Assembly: GCF_000720725.1 (NCBI RefSeq)
Contig: NZ_JOCQ01000052.1
Location: 1 to 59,168 of the forward strand
Source of the DNA: Streptomyces rimosus subsp. rimosus
GTDB lineage: Bacteria > Actinomycetota > Actinomycetes > Streptomycetales > Streptomycetaceae
DNA length: 59,168 nucleotides
Direction: 5' to 3'
The notes beneath the pieces were generated by a model, which ran no database searches, was not told the DNA's origin, and saw nothing but the letters and a program-made list of their open reading frames with translations. Every line of letters starts with the position of its first letter. Positions within the stretch are counted from its first letter, which is position 1. Shown piece by piece: positions 55,441 through 59,168 of this stretch. The translations under genes and the position numbers were made by a program.

Positions 55441-57849
55441 TCACGCCGCGGCCGGGACCTCCCGGGGGGACGGGGCCGAGGCCGGGGTGAGGGCCAGGTC
55501 GAGTACCTGGCGGACGTCGGAGACGGGGTGGACGTCCAGCTTCTCCAGGATCTCGGCGGGGACGTCGTCCAGGTCCGGCTCGTTGCGCTTGGGGATGACC
55601 ACGGTCGTGATCCCCGCCCGGTGCGCCGCGAGCAGCTTCTGCTTGACGCCGCCGATCGGCAGCACCCGCCCGGTCAGCGAGACCTCACCGGTCATCGCCA
55701 CGTCCGGCCGCACCTGCCGGCCGGAGAGCAGCGAGGCCAGCGCCGTCGTCATCGTCACGCCCGCGCTCGGGCCGTCCTTCGGCACGGCGCCCGCCGGTAC
55801 ATGCAGGTGCACGCCGCGCTCCTTCAAGTCGCCGACCGGCAGCTCCAGTTCCGCGCCGTGCGAGCGCAGGAAGGACAGCGCGATGTGCGCGGACTCCTTC
55901 ATCACGTCGCCCAGCTGGCCGGTGAGCTGGAGGCCGGATGCGCCGCTCTCCGGGTCGGCGAGCGAGGCCTCCACGTACAGCACGTCGCCGCCCGCGCCGG
56001 TGACCGCGAGGCCGGTGACCACGCCGGGCACGGATGTGCGCCGCTCGGCCGGGTCCTGCGCCGACTCCGGCGTGTGATGCGGCCGCCCGATCAGCGGGCG
56101 CAGCTCGTCCACGCCCACCGTGAACGGCAGCTCGCGCTCGCCCAGCTCGCTCTGGGCCGCGACCTTGCGCAGCAGCCGCCCGACGGCCCGCTCCAGGTTC
56201 CGTACGCCCGCCTCGCGGGTGTACTCGCCGGCCAGCTTGTGCAGCGCCTCGTCCGTGAGCGTGACCTCGCCGGACTCCAGCCCGGCCCGCTCCAGCTGGC
56301 GGGGCAGCAGGTGGTCACGGGCGATGACGACCTTCTCGTCCTGGGTGTAGCCGTCCAGCCGGACCAGCTCCATACGGTCGAGCAGCGGCTCCGGTATGGC
56401 CTCCAGGACGTTGGCGGTGGCCAGGAAGACCACGTCGCTCAGGTCGAGTTCGACCTCCAGGTAATGATCCCGGAAGGTGTGGTTCTGCGCCGGGTCGAGG
56501 ACTTCGAGGAGGGCGGCGGCCGGGTCGCCCCGGAAGTCCGAGCCGACCTTGTCGATCTCGTCCAGCAGGACGACCGGGTTCATCGAACCGGCCTCCTTGA
56601 CGGCGCGCACGATACGGCCGGGCAGCGCGCCGACGTACGTACGCCGGTGCCCCCGGATCTCCGCCTCGTCCCGTACGCCGCCGAGCGCGACCCGCACGAA
56701 CTTGCGGCCCATCGCACGGGCCACGGACTCACCCAGCGACGTCTTGCCGACGCCGGGCGGCCCGACCAGCGCCAGCACGGCGCCCCCGCGGCGCCCGCCC
56801 ACCAGGCCCAGGCCGCGGTCCGCGCGCCGCTTGCGCACCGCCAGGTACTCGGTGATGCGCTCCTTGACGTCCTCCAGACCGGCGTGGTCGGCGTCCAGGA
56901 CCTCCTTGGCGTCCGGGATGTCGTACGCGTCCTCCGTACGCTCGTTCCACGGCAGCTCCAGCACCGTGTCCAGCCAGGTCCTGATCCAGCTGCCCTCCGG
57001 GCTCTGGTCGCTGGACCGCTCCAGCTTGTCGACCTCCTTGAGCGCCGCCTTGCGGACCTCCTCGGGCAGCTGGGCGGCCTCGACGCGGGCACAATAGTCC
57101 TCGCCCTCGTCCTCCGGGTCGCCGTTCAGCTCGGCCAGCTCCTTGCGCACGGCCTCCAGCTGGCGGCGCAGCAGGAACTCGCGCTGCTGCTTGTCGACGC
57201 CCTCCTGGACGTCCTTGGCGATGGACTCCGCCACGTCCTGCTCGGCGAGGTGCTCACGCAGCGCCTCAGTGGCCTGCTTCAGGCGGGCCACCGGGTCGGT
57301 GGTCTCCAGCAGCCGCACCTTCTGCTCGGTGCTCAGGAACGGCGAGTAACCGGAGTTGTCCGCCAGCTGCGAAACGTCCTCGATCTGCTGGACACGGTCC
57401 ACGACCTGCCAGGCGCCGCGCTTCTTGAGCCAGTCGGTGGCCAGGGCCTTGTACTCCTTGACCAGCTCGGTGACGGCACCGGGCAGGGGGTCGGGCACCG
57501 TCTCGTCGACGGTCGCACCCTCCACCCACAGGGCGGCGCCGGGGCCGGTCGTCCCCGCACCGATCTTCACGCGGCCGAGGCCGCGGATGAGCGCCCCGGG
57601 ATCGCCGTCGGACAACCGCCCGACCTGCTCGACGCGCCCGAGCACACCGAACGCCGCGTACGCACCGTCGATCCGCGGCACAAGCAGCACCCGTGGTTTG
57701 TTACCCGGAGCGGCAGCGGCCTGCGCGGCCTCCACCGCGGCCCGTACATCCGCCTCGGAAAGGTCCAGCGGCACCACCATGCCGGGCAGGACGACCTCGT
57801 CGTCGAGAGGCAGCACGGGCAAGGTGAGCGAAGTGGACGTCGAAGCCAT
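55441..57849 (-). CDS. lon: ATP-dependent protease Lon (LonA type)
   Basis: This is an 802-residue LonA protease, of normal length. The N-terminal substrate-binding domain begins LPVLPLDDEVVLPGMVV. The AAA+ domain has Walker A GPPGVGKTSLG near 366 and Walker B VVLLDEIDKV. The protease domain has the catalytic Ser in KDGPSAGVTMTTA near 694 and the Lys in GGVKQKLLAAHRAG near 735. I chose the ATG at 57849 (MASTSTSL) because GGGGAG lies just before it. The ATG at 57870 has no support. An HspR-type inverted repeat lies 23 bases upstream of the start. Lon degrades misfolded and regulatory proteins under heat stress. Confidence 0.97.
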   Translation of the reverse strand: MASTSTSLTLPVLPLDDEVVLPGMVVPLDLSEADVRAAVEAAQAAAAPGNKPRVLLVPRIDGAYAAFGVLGRVEQVGRLSDGDPGALIRGLGRVKIGAGTTGPGAALWVEGATVDETVPDPLPGAVTELVKEYKALATDWLKKRGAWQVVDRVQQIEDVSQLADNSGYSPFLSTEQKVRLLETTDPVARLKQATEALREHLAEQDVAESIAKDVQEGVDKQQREFLLRRQLEAVRKELAELNGDPEDEGEDYCARVEAAQLPEEVRKAALKEVDKLERSSDQSPEGSWIRTWLDTVLELPWNERTEDAYDIPDAKEVLDADHAGLEDVKERITEYLAVRKRRADRGLGLVGGRRGGAVLALVGPPGVGKTSLGESVARAMGRKFVRVALGGVRDEAEIRGHRRTYVGALPGRIVRAVKEAGSMNPVVLLDEIDKVGSDFRGDPAAALLEVLDPAQNHTFRDHYLEVELDLSDVVFLATANVLEAIPEPLLDRMELVRLDGYTQDEKVVIARDHLLPRQLERAGLESGEVTLTDEALHKLAGEYTREAGVRNLERAVGRLLRKVAAQSELGERELPFTVGVDELRPLIGRPHHTPESAQDPAERRTSVPGVVTGLAVTGAGGDVLYVEASLADPESGASGLQLTGQLGDVMKESAHIALSFLRSHGAELELPVGDLKERGVHLHVPAGAVPKDGPSAGVTMTTALASLLSGRQVRPDVAMTGEVSLTGRVLPIGGVKQKLLAAHRAGITTVVIPKRNEPDLDDVPAEILEKLDVHPVSDVRQVLDLALTPASAPSPREVPAAA

Positions 57850-57871
57850 GATCTCCCCTTCGGCAGGCAAG

Positions 57872-57890
57872 TTGAGTAGTACCCACTCAA
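57872..57890 (-). promoter_or_regulatory. HAIR element (HspR operator) upstream of lon
   Basis: TTGAGT at 57872-57877 and ACTCAA at 57885-57890 are separated by 7 bases. This matches the HspR-associated inverted repeat (CTTGAGT-N7-ACTCAAG) except at the outermost base on each side. It lies 23 bases from the lon ATG, where a bound repressor would block transcription. Control of lon by HspR is established in Streptomyces. Confidence 0.92.
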
Positions 57891-58229
57891 TGCGTGTGAG
57901 CCGTGGGATGTTCCCCGGGAGAGCGGCGTTCGCTGTGAGCGATCAAAAGGTGCTTTGCAGCTTCATCCTTCGTCTGGCCTTTCGTCTTGCAGAGTGACCT
58001 TTCGCCGCAGGCAAGCGCGCACAGCAACGCCATGCCGACGCCTTCGATCCATCCCACCGAGCTGGCGAGGCACTCACGCGCACCGCCACTTCGTGCCTGG
58101 CACCCCTTCCGCACTCACACCGTTCTCCCGAATGGAGACAGCTACTACAAGCTCTCCTGAGGACCGTCCCAGCAATGCAGTCGACTTGTGGATCCGCACT
58201 GTCGAGCACGAGTTCAACTGGACGGCGTG
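57891..58229. other. Gene-free interval upstream of lon
   Basis: About 340 bases lie between the HspR operator and the decayed GNAT reading frame. Short frames on both strands encode nothing I recognise. The sequence is less GC-rich than its surroundings, which fits non-coding or decaying DNA. The right end of this interval is where GNAT similarity stops abruptly. Confidence 0.5.
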
Positions 58230-58532
58230 ACCGAGATCGACCTTCCCCGCGGCAGCCGGGCGACGGTGCTCCGGTGCTCTTCTGAGCAGGATCTGGCCGA
58301 TCATCGCCCCATCGAGATCAACGACGAAGCTGCCGGGCCACCGCTCGGGCACCTCGGGCACCTCACGCTCAAGCTCGTCACGCAGGCGGGGTCCGCCGAG
58401 GTAGGTGTGCACCTCTGGCGACGCCAGCAGCTCGACAAACGCCGCACGGTCCCGGGCCTCGGGCTCACGGAGTACGAGCCTCTCGGTCCTGATCGGGGCA
58501 GGCGGCCAAGCGACGGGTCCAAGATCAGTCAT
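58074..58532 (-). pseudogene. Truncated GNAT acetyltransferase
   Basis: The first 100 codons look like a GNAT-family acetyltransferase: WPPAPIRTERLVLREPEARDR, FVELLASPEVHTYLGG, then FVVDLDGAMIGQILLRR and AAAGKVDLG. The similarity ends near 58232, just before the acetyl-CoA-binding motif (R/Q-x-x-G-x-G/A) would be expected. The remaining 50 codons are unrelated and run to a chance stop. The acetyl-CoA site is therefore missing and the gene should be inactive. The break suggests a deletion or recombination between the lon upstream region and this gene. Confidence 0.75.
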
Positions 58533-58668
58533 GCCACCCAGCCAAGCAACAGGCTCGGCAGCGATTAAGACTCACAGACCGATCCAAGCCACCGTCCCGG
58601 CCCCCCCGAACAATGCGGCACCAGACAGGTGTCTCGTGGCGTCGTGCCGGTACGCGGCGTTCAAGCCG

Positions 58669-58761
58669 CTACGGGCAGTGGCGTCTGCTGCCGAGCATGA
58701 GCCTTTCGGCTCTGATCGGTGTGGGCGGCCAGACGATGGGTTCGAGCCCGGCCGGCCTCAT
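58669..58761 (-). pseudogene. Second GNAT N-terminal fragment
   Basis: A 30-codon frame (58761 to 58669) encodes a peptide with VWPPTPIRAERLML. This closely matches VAWPPAPIRTERLVL at the start of the truncated GNAT frame about 230 bases away on the same strand. It stops after SRRHCP. It looks like the remnant of a tandem duplicate whose remainder has been lost. Confidence 0.6.
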
Positions 58762-59168
58762 GACGCTTGGTGGGGGTGCGCGTCCTGCGCGGTCTGTCCG
58801 GTGGGTGGGGCTCGGGGCCACACAGGGGTCACTCTCCCCCAGCCTCCGGCCGGGGGGACCCCCACGTTGCCGGGGACGCGACCTTGTGGTTCTTCGTATC
58901 CGGGGCCTCGGTCGCCTGCGGGGAGACCCCTACGTGTCCCCGAGCCGCTCCGTTTGCGGCTTTCCCGCCGCCGTGGCTGCGGTCCTTCACAAACACACAG
59001 GCGGCGGCATACGCATGACGCGGAGGCGCCCCCGGCCCTGCGCCTATACGTGCGCGAGCGTCACCACATGGTGGGCGCGCACCAGGCTTCTTTTAACCTC
59101 CCCCACCGGCCCGCACTCGCCCAACCGACCGGAGGGGGCGTGTAGGGGGCCATCCCCGCAGGCAGCCG
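58762..59168. other. Repeat-rich non-coding region at the right edge
   Basis: I see no gene here. The region holds an imperfect hairpin at 58835-58858 (TCCCCC ... GGGGGGA), followed at once by CCCCC that can pair with the same G run. This resembles the short G/C-tract repeats scattered between Streptomyces genes. Around 58950-59060 the sequence is mixed and encodes no recognisable protein on either strand. Confidence 0.45.
58835..58863. repeat. G/C-tract hairpin, Streptomyces intergenic repeat type
   Basis: TCCCCC at 58835-58840 can pair with GGGGGA at 58853-58858, with GCC/GGC extending the stem across one mismatch. A second C5 run at 58859-58863 offers an alternative partner for the G run. 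The pattern recalls common Streptomyces intergenic repeats. Only one copy was noticed in this window. Confidence 0.4.

Noticed and set aside
57887..58114. 75-codon minus-strand frame upstream of lon as a gene
   Set aside because: It overlaps the HspR operator, lacks a ribosome-binding site and resembles nothing known to me.

Overview
The window is high-GC actinomycete DNA, almost certainly Streptomyces. The evidence is GTG starts, pervasive 4-base gene overlaps, a CvnABCD conservon, a class F sortase, DasR-type sites at a chitinase, and an HspR-type inverted repeat in front of lon. No rRNA, tRNA, CRISPR array, insertion sequence or replication origin was seen.

1-1345: edge of the cluster. 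A partial gene at the left end starts like WXG100-type secreted toxins. It is followed by a proline-rich small protein and an MSMEG_6728-like protein.

1442-27149: a compact nonribosomal peptide/polyketide biosynthetic cluster, the most interesting part of the window. A 3578-residue NRPS has the domain order A-(N-methyltransferase)-T-C-A-T-C-A-T-C. It ends in an intact condensation domain with no thioesterase or reductase. A divergent Sfp-type phosphopantetheinyl transferase lies beside it. A second transcription unit runs from 25114 down to 13038. Its genes encode a TIM-barrel sugar-phosphate isomerase-like protein, a free-standing carrier protein, an AT-less KS-T-reductase protein, a 3-hydroxyacyl-CoA dehydrogenase, an FkbJ-like ACP, an acyl-CoA dehydrogenase, a KAS III-like protein, an FkbH-like glyceryl transferase/phosphatase, an MFS exporter and a stand-alone adenylation enzyme. 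Eight successive junctions in this unit are 4-base ATGA/GTGA overlaps. A P450 gene is transcribed divergently. FkbH, the two dehydrogenases and the ACP are the enzymes that turn a C3 glycolytic unit into hydroxymalonyl-ACP, and no O-methyltransferase is present. The simplest model is an N-methyl-aromatic-Tyr-X peptide that the terminal C domain passes to an amino acid held on the free carrier protein. It is then extended by an unusual C2 unit and released reductively. I do not recognise the product.

27205-38869: housekeeping and accessory genes. These are a sortase with a cell-wall-type surface protein, a P450, a RodA/PBP2 pair, an HD-domain protein, an orphan ABC ATPase, and two divergent diiron proteins (a ferritin-like protein and an AurF-like N-oxygenase) beside a TetR regulator.

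38967-43433: secreted enzymes. These are a GH18 chitinase with two DasR-like operators, an NlpC/P60 hydrolase, and a tripeptidyl-aminopeptidase-like protein with altered catalytic motifs.

43444-49265: a complete conservon (cvnA-B-C-D) followed by a styrene-monooxygenase-like flavoprotein.

49730-58532: a PP2C-like phosphatase, a TetR/P450 operon with a perfect 13-bp inverted-repeat operator, a MarR regulator, a GH25 lysozyme, a Uma2-family protein and Lon protease. The right end holds two decayed GNAT fragments and repeat-rich intergenic DNA.
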